A DNA stretch of 64,000 nucleotides from Bremia lactucae. Lineage: Eukaryota > Oomycota > Peronosporomycetes > Peronosporales > Peronosporaceae. Positions 18,479-30,883 of the stretch are shown piece after piece. Under the pieces are notes generated by a model. That model was not told where the DNA came from, searched no databases, and saw only the letters and a list, made by a program, of their open reading frames with translations. Position 1 is the first letter of the stretch, and each line of letters starts with the position of its first letter. The position numbers and the translations under genes are program-made. The DNA lies in assembly GCF_004359215.1 (NCBI RefSeq), contig NC_090620.1, forward strand, positions 2,604,085 through 2,668,084. The letters run 5' to 3'.

Positions 18479-18487
18479 GCTATATAG

Positions 18488-18690
18488 GAGATCGTAACAT
18501 AGGAACTTATTACAGTTTTACTTTTCACTACTCTAAAAGCCTAAGAATTAACCTTTAGAAGCCAGGACTTCTTAGCTACTTAAAAACTTCCTCTGCACGT
18601 CGCTTACGTGATGCAGTCGAGGCTCCACCTTCACATTAATTAGTGTAGGTCCAACTAGAACTGTTATCAGTACTAGCAAAGGGTGTTACA
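18488..18690 (+). repeat. LTR A, 3' part
   Basis: 'gatcgtaacataggaac' to 'ctagcaaagggtgttaca' matches the last ~210 bp of LTR A, ending in the family's GTTACA. Confidence 0.6.
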
Positions 18691-21590
18691 TACTTGATAT
18701 AGGGTGAAATTTCTACGTGTGTTGAAGACCGATAAGCAGAAATAAATACGCGGCCGGGCAAAAGGAGAGTCCAGCTAGATCTGTACACAATGCATATATT
18801 TTTCTAGTTCTCCCAGATTTGAAATGGGTGAGATCCTTGCTATGATTATGATTACCTCACGATAGAGTCTTGGCTATCAAACATTTAGCTATCATCGCGA
18901 GAGGTATTTCTTATAACCTTTCCACAAAGGATGCTCAGTCGAAACTACCTGCGCGATACTGTCCCACACCTCTTCAAATGCGGCTGATTGACGTCCACAC
19001 CGACTTATGCTTTATCGTACATCTCATAGGTAATACATCGCTGTACGACTTCCTGCAAGACAATACAGATAAATATTAAAATGGCGTGGGTGTCCTCACT
19101 TTGAGAATTCATGGAAGTTATGAGCTGCCGTAACGGACGACAGCTAAAAACTTTCATGATATCTCTTCGTTTCAGACGCTAACTGAAGCGCTGTTTAACA
19201 GTTCGATCCGAGAAGTCGGTTTTACTGTTAAAACTATCGATTCAACTATGATTCAAACCATGTTTCGTGTTCCATGAGACAAAGCATGCTAGGACAGATC
19301 CTACGCCTCATTTAAATTAAGCAACATACAGCCTAAACTCTGGCAAAAAATAAAAGCGGACTCTTAATATATCTGCAAATCGTGACATTCAATAATCATA
19401 GCTGACACTTACTTTATAGATTCTATCCTGTCATTATATCTGTACGTATACCTGCTTAAAGCGCCTCTGACTCTTATGCTCGAGTGGCATCAAAAAGATG
19501 TCATTGCTCACGCTCGGATTGATTATTCGCCTTCTCTGTTCATCATTCCAATTACACTATTACTGAATTAGCAAGGGTGTACTATTGTTATTTTTGTAGA
19601 CCTTACAGGAGTAAAAAATCTCCGAGGTGAGCCATCCAGTTCGGTCAAGCATCCAAATAATACGACTTTTCCCACAAAAATTGGTCGTCAAAATAGACTA
19701 TTGCGTGCGCCCATCGGCCTCGTGCAAACCGGGGGTAGAAAAATAATTTAATTCTATAGGCATGAGGAGCCATTGGAGATGCACTACGTCCACGTCGTTA
19801 TCGTAGTGGCGGTCACCTTGTCGCAAGTGAGTATTGAGCAAGTGAGTGCAACGCTATATTGACAACCCGGCGAGCTCGGATCCTGCTGTCGGTGGAGTCG
19901 AAACGACCCGCCTCGAATAGTGGCGGCATCTGTTTAACCAATGCAAGGCTCGTTCTTGCCAACCCAAGCCTGTTCAATATCATTGTGGTCGCTCAGCAAT
20001 GTGGGCCTTTCAAGTAGGCCTAGTCGGTCTAGACAAGACTGAGCATGATCAACACCCTTCGATCGCGAAGACGAAGCAGGGGCGGTCCTAGTTCCATGCG
20101 TCCTTAGACACTCTGTCGCGTAAGGCGCTGAAGGAATGATAAGCGGGAAGATCTCACCGGTCGACCAGCCAACCGAAATGCTGCACTCGCTCGACATCAT
20201 CCCGTTCCAGTGCCGGATGAAAGCGCACCACGATATTTGAAGCGCATTGTATCCAACGCCGTCGATCATCTTTTTGCGCAGGCTGCGGAAGCGCCAGGAA
20301 AGATCTCGCATGGCGTCAGGAGAATCCGGAGCATCCGCCTCGAACAAGTCGTAAAGTGCCTACGGTCGAAGGTCAGCGTCCATTATATTGACGTATACCT
20401 ACCGCTGATGGCCCCGGTGTCGCTCCGTGGTAACTTACTTCGCGTTCAGTCATCGTTACCTGGGTGCTTTGAAAAAATAGTTTTTTTAATTTTCCTGCTG
20501 AGCATTCACAAGGCGCAAGTGCTGTCTTGAGAGGGAGTGATGCAATGCATTCTCCGTTGCAGATTAATAAGCGTACTTATACATGTTACTGAAGCAGGAT
20601 ATAATATCCGAATTGACAGGTGTATCACTTCGCAGACTTTCTTTTATCACAACGTAGAAGGATGACTCCATGAGAGACTTAGGGTATCAAAGCTAAAATT
20701 TACGTATATTACGGACTTATATACACTTTCTCACGTGCAAATGCAAGCCAGGTGATGCCGCCCTTAGCTCGCAAATACCCCTTTAAAGCGCAACTTAATA
20801 AGGAGTACTGCTCACGGTGCAAAATATTAGGCGCCAAAAGAACAGAGCGCCCCGATGCAATACGCTCGAATCGAGGCATTCGTAGTAAGCGAAAATTCCT
20901 TCGCCACGAGCATGAATTGAAAAGCCGACTCCGGTTGCTTCACCGTTGATTTTGGTTAGACAGAAGCCTATGTTTATTCAAAGTAAAAACTTTTAACAAA
21001 GATAGTTCTGAATTCTTACTTTGACAGTTCTCATAGAAATTTTCCTTGGGTCCTTAAATGTCCCACCTGTTCCAAAAACATTCTACTACTCGAGGAGCAT
21101 CTAATCTGGCGTCACTCGAAGAGATTCAATTTTGACGAAGTTCTCTTATTGGAACCCCGCACCCCTCATTACACTATGGAGAATTTCGAGCTTTGCAAGG
21201 CTTGTCGCTGAACACAAGTAGCAGCTAACAAACGCGAAGTGAAAATTGTCTAAGAGAAGCACAAGCTTACTCGCATGCTTTTGTGGCCTGATCAACGGCT
21301 AAGGCGGCTTCATTACCCGAACGTCGTCTCGACCCATTCTCGCCTCAGGGTGACCTGAGGCCTCAGAGTCCGACAATGGTTTGGCTCAGCTCTCGACTGA
21401 CATCCGTAATGTCACGAACATATGACGCGTGAGGTCCCATGTAGCTTTTTTGGCGGGAATTTAACTATCGAACCCAGTAGCGGCGTGCAATTGAGATAGC
21501 GCGCTCCTCATGTGCAATATGACTAGACGCGATCGGTGGATCTGAGAGGTCAACAATTCGTTCGACTATCCAGCGGAATTCACCCGCAGC
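18691..21590. other. Unassigned, no recognisable gene
   Basis: About 2.9 kb without a family motif that I can recognise. Open stretches are short. The longest is the minus-strand 19,934-20,347. A ~65-bp match to 3890-3955 lies at 20,700-20,765. Most of this is likely old, decayed repeat sequence. Confidence 0.4.
19934..20347 (-). CDS. Unrecognised ORF, possibly spurious
   Basis: 137-codon minus-strand ORF. It contains 'RDLSWRFRSLRKKMIDG' followed by 'YNALQISWCAFIRHWNGM', an amphipathic Trp-containing pattern that looks more protein-like than its surroundings. I do not recognise it and see no promoter, intron or neighbour that supports it. It could be a fragment of a decayed element. Confidence 0.2.
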   Translation of the reverse strand: MFEADAPDSPDAMRDLSWRFRSLRKKMIDGVGYNALQISWCAFIRHWNGMMSSECSISVGWSTGEIFPLIIPSAPYATECLRTHGTRTAPASSSRSKGVDHAQSCLDRLGLLERPTLLSDHNDIEQAWVGKNEPCIG

Positions 21591-21591
21591 A

Positions 21592-22490
21592 TCAGCAAAG
21601 GGACGCGGGCCGTTGCGACGATGCTGCTTCGACCTGGTTGCTCCGGACGATGTAGATACCGTGATGAACCGGACTGCTGACGCTCATCTCGAAGCGGAAG
21701 AGGCGTCGGAGCACGCTGCGCGATAAGCGCGGACTGCGGCACTGTCGGATCGCGAGTTGCTTAACCGCGTGAAGATGCTGGACACCACATCGTCGGTCAC
21801 CGGCAAGCTGGATCACAGCCTCGTAGGAAGTTGGCGCAGCGACTGGCTCGACGCGATGGGCCCTCGATTTTTGCGGCACTGACTCAGCCTGCTGAGCAGA
21901 GTCGGGAACTGGAGCTGAAAGATACATTTTTCAGCCACACAACGTAGAGTATTTGGCGTATAACGCTATTTTTTTCTTTCTTAAAGATAAGGGACGCGTA
22001 AATATCGAGAGCGCAGGATTCTCTGGTCCTTTTTAATACCTTATACAGTCCAATAAATTGTGGAGCGAGTTTACTTGCTCCCAAGATCGACAGGATTACA
22101 CGATTTCCTGGCTAAGAAGAATTCACATTCTGTCCACAGATGAATTGCATCTCGGACAAACCGGGTAATTGACTGCCGTCGCAGCATGAAGTTGGTCACA
22201 ATGACGTCATCAATCGGACGCGTAGTTGGTTGTTGTGTGTAGTTGGCCGCACGAAGTGGCACAGCGGACGTGCGAGCCCCGAAGAACGGGTCAATCAATG
22301 TCTTCGAAGGCCATCTCGCCAAGGATGGCGCCACTTTGGATGGCGTGGAGGTCAGTTGCCGCGTGTGCAAGATTGTGAGAACATCAGCGCCGGTCATGGC
22401 GTGAGCTGCACTCATAAATTTCGATATTTGACCTTGCCTCTAAGTGGAGCCACGAAGCGCAGTGGGACAACGTCAAGCACATGGAACGAA
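21592..22490 (-). pseudogene. Ty3/gypsy integrase C-terminal region fragment
   Basis: Minus-strand frames give 'RPIDDVIVTNFMLRRQSITR' (22,200 area), 'FVRDAIHLWTE', and after a shift 'ASKLAPQFIGLYKVLK' (22,084-22,030), the integrase C-terminal beta-barrel with 'KLAPRFIGPFKV' as the family consensus. Downstream, 21,927-21,592 is Ala/Pro/Ser-rich, as in the linker before a chromodomain. It overlaps the left copy of the tandem duplication. Confidence 0.65.
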
Positions 22491-22617
22491 CATCCCGCGA
22501 ATGTTACCAAGAAAGAGATACGCGCTCAAGCGTACTCAGCTCGATCACAGCAAAACAGAAAACGCGACAAAGCAAATCCAACTGGCTTACAATAACGGCA
22601 ACCATCGTTAGATCAAA

Positions 22618-23035
22618 TTAACATTTAAAGGTTGTTAATAAATACATTATCCAAAAGGTAGATAATATTTGAAGAATTTTACTATACATAGTAATATTCG
22701 GAAAGCTTATCCATTAGCCGATACAGACCATTATATTTCCTTCCTCCGCGTTCCAGTCAGCACTGGCTGCGCGCAAAGAGAAAGACCGATAAGACTTAAT
22801 TACATGTTTTGTATTAGTACAATTGAAATAGTAGTAAATAGATAGAACCAGAAGAACTTGATTATTTAATACAGTTTATTTTCAACCCTCTCTAAAGCAA
22901 GTGTTTTTAAAAAGAGTCTTCCTCTGTACGTACTACTGTACGCGTCGTGAGGCACTGAAGCAGTGCGGAGTGGACTTGTACTGAAGCAGTGCAAGTCGGC
23001 AGTGCCCATGTCGCTTAGCTGCGAAGAATGTCTTC
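22618..23035 (-). repeat. LTR-like insert in integrase, left copy
   Basis: Noncoding block containing 'actgaagcagtgc' twice, 'tgtacgtactactgtacgcg', and 'aatacagtttattttc', resembling LTR A-type sequence. It separates two parts of the integrase coding remnant. The right copy is at 24,760-25,174. Confidence 0.5.
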
Positions 23036-23829
23036 GAGAATGCAATTGATGCCTTCAGGTTGCCCACCTGGCTCATGATTGACCGCAATAGATATTAGTA
23101 AGAAGATCGAACAGTTTAGTTCAGAAGGCGCAATTGAACCGCGGAATGCGGTCGATCACAATCGACTCCAGAAAATCATTATAACGGTTCACTGTGTCGA
23201 TGAGATACACCGCGGTCTCAGCCGCCGTGATTAGTACCGTAATAGGGTTAGATGACTCACATTACTGAATTCATTGTAAAACCAGAATACCAGGTGAAAG
23301 GCCAATTTGAAATACATAGAAGACGAAATTTATGCTTCTGAGGTATCCGAGTGCGTAGGCTAGAATCTTAGCAATCTTGTATCGTGGTGCATAGAAACGA
23401 TCGATGCTTTACACCAACAATTATCGGTCTAAACGGTAACGTGTGATGTGATCACGCTTGAAATGGTAAGGGCCTTCAATTAAGCTCCGTTGGATAAGCG
23501 TAGATGCGCGATCATGCCAGCATAATCGTGGTTATCATCGTAAGCCGCTAAAATCTTATTATTAAGAGTTAATTTTGGAACAACTCCGGTTGAATTTAGT
23601 GATTCACACGCTGCGCACCTGTCGTTGTTATTGTCGTCAGTATTCTGATGAACCAAGTTTAAGCGAGGATCATAATTAAGACGTTGTGACAGCGCATCTG
23701 CAAGAAAATTTCTTTTGCCCGGCTTGTGGTGAACGACGAAATTATACTCACAAAAAAAGGAAGTTACCGAGTCATTGGTTGCGGTAGATGAGAGCTTTTT
23801 GTTGCGATTCGCAATGACGTGTGATCTGT
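23036..23829 (-). pseudogene. Ty3/gypsy RNase H/integrase fragment, left copy
   Basis: Minus-strand pieces are identical to 25,175-25,968. 'EYNFVVHHKPGKRNFLADAL' ends RNase H. A decayed integrase core ('SIVIDRIPRF' and 'PEGINCILEDILRS', where families have [10 protein letters not shown] and TERVNRVLEDILRS) lies at about 23,250-23,040. Interrupted by stops and cut by the assembly gap. Confidence 0.7.
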
Positions 23830-24249
23830 NNNNNNNNNNNNNNNNNNNNNNNNNNNNNNNNNNNNNNNNNNNNNNNNNNNNNNNNNNNNNNNNNNNNNNN
23901 NNNNNNNNNNNNNNNNNNNNNNNNNNNNNNNNNNNNNNNNNNNNNNNNNNNNNNNNNNNNNNNNNNNNNNNNNNNNNNNNNNNNNNNNNNNNNNNNNNNN
24001 NNNNNNNNNNNNNNNNNNNNNNNNNNNNNNNNNNNNNNNNNNNNNNNNNNNNNNNNNNNNNNNNNNNNNNNNNNNNNNNNNNNNNNNNNNNNNNNNNNNN
24101 NNNNNNNNNNNNNNNNNNNNNNNNNNNNNNNNNNNNNNNNNNNNNNNNNNNNNNNNNNNNNNNNNNNNNNNNNNNNNNNNNNNNNNNNNNNNNNNNNNNN
24201 NNNNNNNNNNNNNNNNNNNNNNNNNNNNNNNNNNNNNNNNNNNNNNNNN
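23830..24249. other. Assembly gap
   Basis: 420 consecutive N. Open reading frames drawn across it have no meaning. Confidence 1.
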
Positions 24250-25968
24250 CACATTCTGTCCACAGATGAATTGCATCTCGGACAAACCGGGTAATTGACT
24301 GCCGTCGCAGCATGAAGTTGGTCACAATGACGTCATCAATCGGACGCGTCGTTGGTTGTTGTGTGTAGTTGGCCGCACGAAGTGGCACAGCGGACGTGCG
24401 TGCCCCGAAGAACGGGTCAATCAATGTCTTCGAAGGCTATCTCGCCAAGGATGGCGCCACTTTGGATGGCGTGGAGGTCAGTTGCCGCGTGTGCAAGATT
24501 GTGAGAACATTAGCGCCGGTCATGGCGTGAGCTGCACTCATAAATTTCGATATTTGACCTTGCCTCTAAGTGGAGCCACGAAGCGCAGTGGGACTATCCA
24601 CGTCAAGCAGAGCTGGAATCGAGGGTGGCGCGCATGATTAATGAAGAAAGGCGCATACGCGTTGAAGCGTATTCAGCTTTGATGAGAGCGAGCTCAGTAA
24701 GCGGGAGAAAGGAACTCCAACTGGGTTACAGTAACGGGATGTATCGTTATATGAAATTAACATTTAGATGTTGTTAATTAATATATTATCTAAAAGGTAG
24801 ATAATATTTGAAGAATTTTACTATACATGGTAATATTCGGAAAGCTTATGCATTAGTCGATACAGACCATTATATTTCCTTCCTCCGCGTTCCAGTCAGC
24901 ACTGGCTGCGCGCAAAGAGAAAGACCGATAAGACTTAATTACATGTTTTGTATTAGTACAATTGAAATAGTAGTAAATAGATAGAACCAGAAGAACTTGA
25001 TTATTTAATACAGTTTATTTTCAACCCTCTCTAAAGCAAGTGTTTTTAAAAAGAGTCTTCCTCTGTACGTACTACTGTACGCGTCGTGAGGCACTGAAGC
25101 AGTGCGGAGTGGACTTGTACTGAAGCAGTGCAAGTCGGCAGTGCCCATGTCGCTTAGCTGCGAAGAATGTCTTCGAGAATGCAATTGATGCCTTCAGGTT
25201 GCCCACCTGGCTCATGATTGACCGCAATAGATATTAGTAAGAAGATCGAACAGTTTAGTTCAGAAGGCGCAATTGAACCGCGGAATGCGGTCGATCACAA
25301 TCGACTCCAGAAAATCATTATAACGGTTCACTGTGTCGATGAGATACACCGCGGTCTCAGCCGCCGTGATTAGTACCGTAATAGGGTTAGATGACTCACA
25401 TTACTGAATTCATTGTAAAACCAGAATACCAGGTGAAAGGCCAATTTGAAATACATAGAAGACGAAATTTATGCTTCTGAGGTATCCGAGTGCGTAGGCT
25501 AGAATCTTAGCAATCTTGTATCGTGGTGCATAGAAACGATCGATGCTTTACACCAACAATTATCGGTCTAAACGGTAACGTGTGATGTGATCACGCTTGA
25601 AATGGTAAGGGCCTTCAATTAAGCTCCGTTGGATAAGCGTAGATGCGCGATCATGCCAGCATAATCGTGGTTATCATCGTAAGCCGCTAAAATCTTATTA
25701 TTAAGAGTTAATTTTGGAACAACTCCGGTTGAATTTAGTGATTCACACGCTGCGCACCTGTCGTTGTTATTGTCGTCAGTATTCTGATGAACCAAGTTTA
25801 AGCGAGGATCATAATTAAGACGTTGTGACAGCGCATCTGCAAGAAAATTTCTTTTGCCCGGCTTGTGGTGAACGACGAAATTATACTCACAAAAAAAGGA
25901 AGTTACCGAGTCATTGGTTGCGGTAGATGAGAGCTTTTTGTTGCGATTCGCAATGACGTGTGATCTGT
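24250..25968. repeat. Duplication, right copy
   Basis: Partner of 22,110-23,829. It begins immediately after the gap with the integrase C-terminal region and continues through the LTR-like insert (24,760-25,174) into RNase H. Confidence 0.8.
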
Positions 25969-26420
25969 ACACAGCATTAAGGTCTGTTCTCCGAGAAGAT
26001 GCAATGAAATTTGTCGACATGTGTCGCATAGCCAATATATCCTTGTCGTAAACAGACTTTTCGTTTTGGAGGGCTTCAGTCATCGTGACTGATAGCTCAC
26101 GAGCCGTTCATGACCGTCGTCAAAGTGCATGATTTTGCACAGCCGATCGCAAAATCGCTGACATTGCACTTGAAATGAAACGGCTTCGCCTCATGTGGCA
26201 ACATCAAAATTGGAGTTGAAGCCAGACTCTCTTCACGGATTCCAACGCGGCCGGATGCTCGATTTGAAGGAGTTACTATAATTTTTAAATACATCCGGCG
26301 TAAGCTTTCGTATACTTTTGTGATCAATTTGCCAACCAAGCCAAGAACACAACTTTGTGAGGTTTCTAAATCCTCATCGGATGTCAGATTAGGCACCGAA
26401 TGTCGTATAGAACAACGCAA
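25175..26420 (-). pseudogene. Ty3/gypsy RT end, RNase H and integrase core fragment
   Basis: Minus strand: 26,200-26,100 'CNVSDFAIGCAKS' (RT/RNase H junction, consensus DASDFAIGCAL); 26,083-25,850 'NEKSVYDKDILAMRH', 'EYNFVVHHKPGKRNFLADAL'; then an integrase core remnant, 'ITAAETAVYLIDTV' to 'ILEDILRS', near 25,390-25,175, which lacks the zinc finger. Multiple shifts. Continuous with the RT pieces at 26,500-28,300 in element order. Confidence 0.75.
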
Positions 26421-26499
26421 TGTCAAAAACTGTTGTATTGTGTTTGGATTATGGATGTTCTGGCCTCCATGAGGTTAATGGTCTCGGCATCGAGACAGC

Positions 26500-26720
26500 A
26501 GAGACAAGAGTTGGCTACTGTGAGACGTGAAGTGTCTGCAATATCACATAGTGCAGCATTTAAGCTTATTATAAGCATGCACAATGCACCCTTAACCGTT
26601 TGGCTTCTTGTTGCAAAACGTCGGTGTCGAATGAGGAGACTTCTTCACGAGCACCATTCCAGCTGCGCGCTTGGCACGGAAGAAATCATCAATGACGCAC
26701 ATTTTCCTTTAGTTAAGGCC
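26500..26720 (-). pseudogene. Ty3/gypsy RT N-terminal fragment
   Basis: Minus-strand frame reads 'AAGMVLVKKSPHSTPTFC' then 'NG.GCIVHAYNKL', the start of the RT fingers (consensus 'SPHSSPTFCV-K--G-WRIVHAYNKL'). Contains stops. Confidence 0.65.
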
Positions 26721-26861
26721 ACCTTTAGGTAGAATTGTTGAAATTGGATGATTATCTCCGTCCACTAAGTGCAGCATTCGTATTATTCGTGACAGCTTCA
26801 TCCAGAAGCGCAATTCTGTATCCGGTCGATTGACCACCATCTCAGATAATTCGTTAGATTT

Positions 26862-27233
26862 TTACGCCTGATCAAACTTCCCCACAGACATTTCGTCTGG
26901 CTCTAAAACAGCATGTAACGATAGAAAAGCCTTTAGGCTTATATAATCCTTAACCTTACCAGTCACACTATAGACGTGTGCATATGTCAGTTTGCTATTA
27001 TTTGCTCGGCTTCTTTGTGGGTTGAGTAGTGGTTTTAGCCGATCCTTAACTGTTTTATCTAGCCAACAGTCACACATCTCAAACTTATCATCCCGTGAAG
27101 CTTTACATGTCACTTCACGTGCATCAAACGGAACTAACCCTGATAACCTTCGCAAATTGCAATCAGTACCACATCTGATATACCGTCTCGGCCTACCTCC
27201 TCGGTGGATTGAAGCATGCAACTTCATTGGCAT
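26862..27233 (-). pseudogene. Unrecognised ORF between two RT remnants
   Basis: 123-codon minus-strand open stretch. Its position just upstream of an RT start suggests a protease-RT linker of a gypsy element, but I see no diagnostic motif. It is unlikely to be an independent gene. Confidence 0.3.
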
Positions 27234-27339
27234 CTAAGATATCTCACTTTACATGAATCAGCCCTAAGCCGGAATACCCGGGATGCAAAATACAAACTCA
27301 TTCTGGTTCGCGTAAGGTTTGTTGCCTCTCATTACTTAA

Positions 27340-28926
27340 AAACATATTTCGAGTGCCTTAAATTGACATAAATTTCACTTGATTTGCCTTGATCGCAACA
27401 ATGAACAGATTTGTCGTCGAATAAGCTCGGCGTAAAGTCGCGGAGTGGTCGCAGCACATGCAACACCATGCAACTAAATATTGCGGGAACAATCTTCAGT
27501 CCCTGCGGCACCCCCTGCTATTTCAAATCATTCCCAGAGCATGCAGCTCGGCGTGCTAACTGCTGTCCACAGAATTTCCTTTGGCATCATTAAATTTTTA
27601 TCTAAGCCATCGGTTCGGTCGATGACACTCTGACTGGCATTCCCAAGCATGAATTGAACCCCACGTCCTTCCTGGAGATCGGTGTCTGCGCTTGGATAGC
27701 GGCATCGTTCGTTCAGTTCAGTTATAGGCGTGGACGATACGCTATCTGCCGGTTGCATTTTCACGTATGAGAGATGACTCAAATATTGGACTCGAATAGG
27801 GCACGACACTGGCCTGCTGTATCAATTTTTTTACTTTCTCATCTAGTTTAGAAAAAAACGTCAATCACTTTGCCTTGGTCACGCGGCAGCGGCCACTGTC
27901 GCGTCACGCAGTACTTAGACCCAGGCACATGAACAATCTCGTATTGAGCCCCCGATCAGCAAAGAATTTAGCCGGGATTTTGTCAGGGAACATCTGCGTA
28001 TTTGCAGACGGCGTCATGAACTGAATTACGTGAGTCTTGTAAAGCATCTAAAGCCTGAGTCGCGAAACGCTCCTCACGTGCAGATTTCGGCACAGCGCTC
28101 TTGGGTCGTAGAGCAACCTCGCCCGCAACAACCGATAAAATCGTATCCATGGCCTTCTCCGTGACCAAGAACAATTGATCAATTCTACCTGCCTTCAGGT
28201 CACGCAGAAGAAATCTTCCTAGACAGACTTGGATACAATATAATGGAGGAAGCAGTGCAAAGTGGATGCGCGACGTCGACACCATGATGACGTCGTGAAT
28301 TGCCTCCAACGTATTCCAACACGTAGACGATGTTGACTCGGTCGGGCTGTAGTCACATGAAGGGTGTCACTCCTTCCAGGCAAGGAAGGCCCATTTTTTC
28401 AGATCGGACAGATGTAACAAAAATATTGCAGGCTTAGACTTTGTCACATAGGTGGGAGTCCCTACTCGACCACATGACTTTCATGTGGGAGCTCATGCTC
28501 GACCATGCTTCTATGCAGTCGGAGCACCTGCTCCACCACTGTCTCATTCACTTCGCGGCGACGCAAGTACGGAAATCGCCAGGGACATATAAATGAACTG
28601 CATAAACAGTGCAGATAGGTCCATCGCTCTTTCCATGTATTGCTCATGTCGTATACAAACCGCCCGCCAGGGCGACGTAAGGCCAATATCTTAGAGCGAC
28701 TAAGAGAAACGTGAACACAACGTTTACGTCGAATTCTCTCGACACTTGACTGACCGCGACAAACCGTCGATTTGGAGGCCATCCACGAAATACCTATGGA
28801 ATCGAACGCGTTGTACATAAGTATCACCAAGAAGTCATCTTTGCTTCTAAAAACCAACGAAGCTACATTGCAGCAACACTTCTCATCGTAAAGACGAAGT
28901 GGCTTTCCATCAGCCACTTTCACCAA
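27340..28926 (-). pseudogene. Ty3/gypsy protease-RT fragment
   Basis: Minus-strand pieces in element order: 28,926-28,780 protease-like 'VADGKPLRLYDEK' and 'DDFLVILMYNAFDSIG'; 28,309-27,983 pre-RT linker ('KSAREERFATQALDAL', 'DVPDKIPAKF'); 27,950-27,800 RT start; 27,600-27,530 'WTAVSTPSCMLWE' and, frameshifted, a palm motif reading L-F-D-D where the family has Y-F-D-D. At least four shifts. A second copy of its protease part is at 6280-6600 on the other strand. Confidence 0.7.
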
Positions 28927-29074
28927 GACTTCGCCAGGTCCCTCGCGGACAAGAACGCGAGTCGGTATTTACGAATACATGATGCCTAAAAGAAGTTGTT
29001 ATTTTTCGATCATCGTCACTGTTGTTTTGCGAAGCCGACACAAAATTGGGCTAGCACGGAAATGCATCAGCGAG

Positions 29075-30700
29075 AACATCAAGTCGTCCTGGTTTATATT
29101 CCATGGAGAAGTTATACTACGCGAAGAAAAACAACCATATCGCCATTCTTTGGGAGAGTTGTGGACTGTGGCCGTGCGTAAATACGCTATGGTCCGTATA
29201 TACAATAAATGGTTTAACTACCAAGAGATAGACCCTAAAGGTAGCCAGTGGTTTCATGGCAAGGATTTCCCTATCATGCACTGGATAGTTGCGTTCAGCT
29301 GGTTGAAGCTGACGGGATTGATATAGACGACGCGCTCTGCGCCGTACGTGTCATATTGCATCAACGCACAGCCAATTGCAAAATCGCTGGCGTCGCAGAC
29401 CATCCGTATTGGTCTACAATCGCTATGATTTGCATTTGCATCAAAGCTTTGCTTGATATCCACAAAGTAACGCTGACAATCAGCGTTCCATAACCACTTT
29501 ACATTTTTCTTCAATAACGAAGAAATCTTTACTGTTATTTCGGCATCAATATGTGAGTACTTGTGCAGGTACGCCGCTAAGGCGAGGACCCTTTGAAGTC
29601 CCTTTACATCGACTGACACAGGCCAGTGGATGATAGCCTTAATCTTTTCCGGATCAAGGCGTACACCGTGTTTATCCACGATGCACCCAAGAAGTGGAAT
29701 TTCGCTTGCAGCGAATATACACTTCATGAGATTTGCCTACAACTTATTCTTACGCATAATTGCAAAAACCTTTTGAATGTGAGTACGATGTAGTTCAACG
29801 TCCGACTTTCCGTTCATGGCTATGCTTTGAACGAAGATGTCAAAAAAAAACGAAGATGTTAACAAAATAACGCGGTGCAAAATCCCGTACCGATCTTAAC
29901 AGATTGGTTGCACATCTGTTAAATATCGCAGGGGCATTACTAAGCCCCTGTGACGTAACTAGCCACTCTCATAGCATTCCGCTTGGAGTGCTTACTGTAG
30001 CGAGCACGATATCCTGTTCACGCATAAGGATCTGATAAAATCGATTCTTCAGATTTATTGCCAAAAAGATAGTACTCTTTGACATACCATCCAAAATTTC
30101 GTCTTTTCGTGGTATCGGTGTTTGAGCAGGTACCTTTACAGATTTCAATTTATTGAATGCATGCGCAATCCGCCTTTCTCCTGTTGCGTTACGCACACAG
30201 AAGGTCGGAGAGCAATGCGTAGAGGTTGACTCCATCACTTGCCCCCTGCCAAGCGATCGGCAAAGAATTATTCGATTGCGATTACTTGCTTAATAGGCAA
30301 TGACTATTGCTTCATGACACAGTTTTTCGAACCTGGAAACAGATCGATTTCGTGTCAAAAGCCTTTATCCTTAGGCAACTCGCACGGAACGGATGCAGAA
30401 AAGACATCCTTGAATTCGATCAAATCGTTATATAAGAATTTGTCTTCAGGAAGACTTCCAGGACTGGGACGTAAAACGTTCCATCTGAATCTTCTCATCG
30501 ACGAGATATTCGTCAACCGATGAGCTGCTAAAAATTCTTCGTTTGGGCTCAGAAAATACTATTGCCGACCTAATATTGGCCACATACATGTCATCTGTGA
30601 CAACTACGCAGATCTTTTAGAATTTGCCAATTACGCATATCACGCAATAACCGTTTCGGTTCTAGCGTTAGTAATTGACTTATATCTGGAGGCGCTATTA
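29075..30700 (-). pseudogene. Ty3/gypsy pol fragment (linker, RT, RNase H start)
   Basis: Minus strand in order: 30,490-30,400 'LIEFKDVFSAS' type linker; 30,238-29,969 RT start ('THCSPTFCVRNATGERRIAH', 'IFLAINLKNRFYQILMREQD', 'VSTPSGML'); 29,727-29,254 thumb to RNase H ('IPLLGCIVDKHGVRLDPEKI', 'MVCDASDFAIGCALMQYD'); 29,340-29,075 RNase H. The middle (29,970-29,730) keeps only scraps of the palm. It is collinear, unlike the rearranged relatives at 1-2200. Confidence 0.8.
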
Positions 30701-30883
30701 GATCAAGTGTATAAGCTCTTACACTTGATTCGTTGTTTACTAAAACATTTAACGTCTCAGTTTCCTCTTTGTCTTATTTCCAAAGGTACCTGGGCACCTT
30801 TGACCAAAGGATTCTAGCGGCTTATTCCCTCAAGTTTTATAAAACTATCCCTTTACTTATTTGAGGGCTATCATCCCCAACGG
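30701..30883. other. Element remnant upstream of pol
   Basis: Aligns, inverted, with 930-1200 ('gtctcagtttcctctttgtcttatttccaa'), so it is part of the same gypsy family. No coding motif. Confidence 0.45.

Larger units (their letters stand above)
22110..23829. repeat. Duplication, left copy
   Basis: 22,124 onward matches 24,250 onward (offset about 2,126), and 22,741-23,829 matches 24,880-25,968 (offset 2,139). I saw no difference in the latter 1,089 bp, whereas 22,124-22,740 has scattered substitutions and a block near 22,490-22,610 that does not align with 24,600-24,750. The left copy stops exactly at the N gap. Confidence 0.8.

Noticed and set aside
23480..24424. Long open frames crossing 23,830-24,249
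   Set aside because: They run through 420 N bases; only the RNase H and integrase flanks are real.
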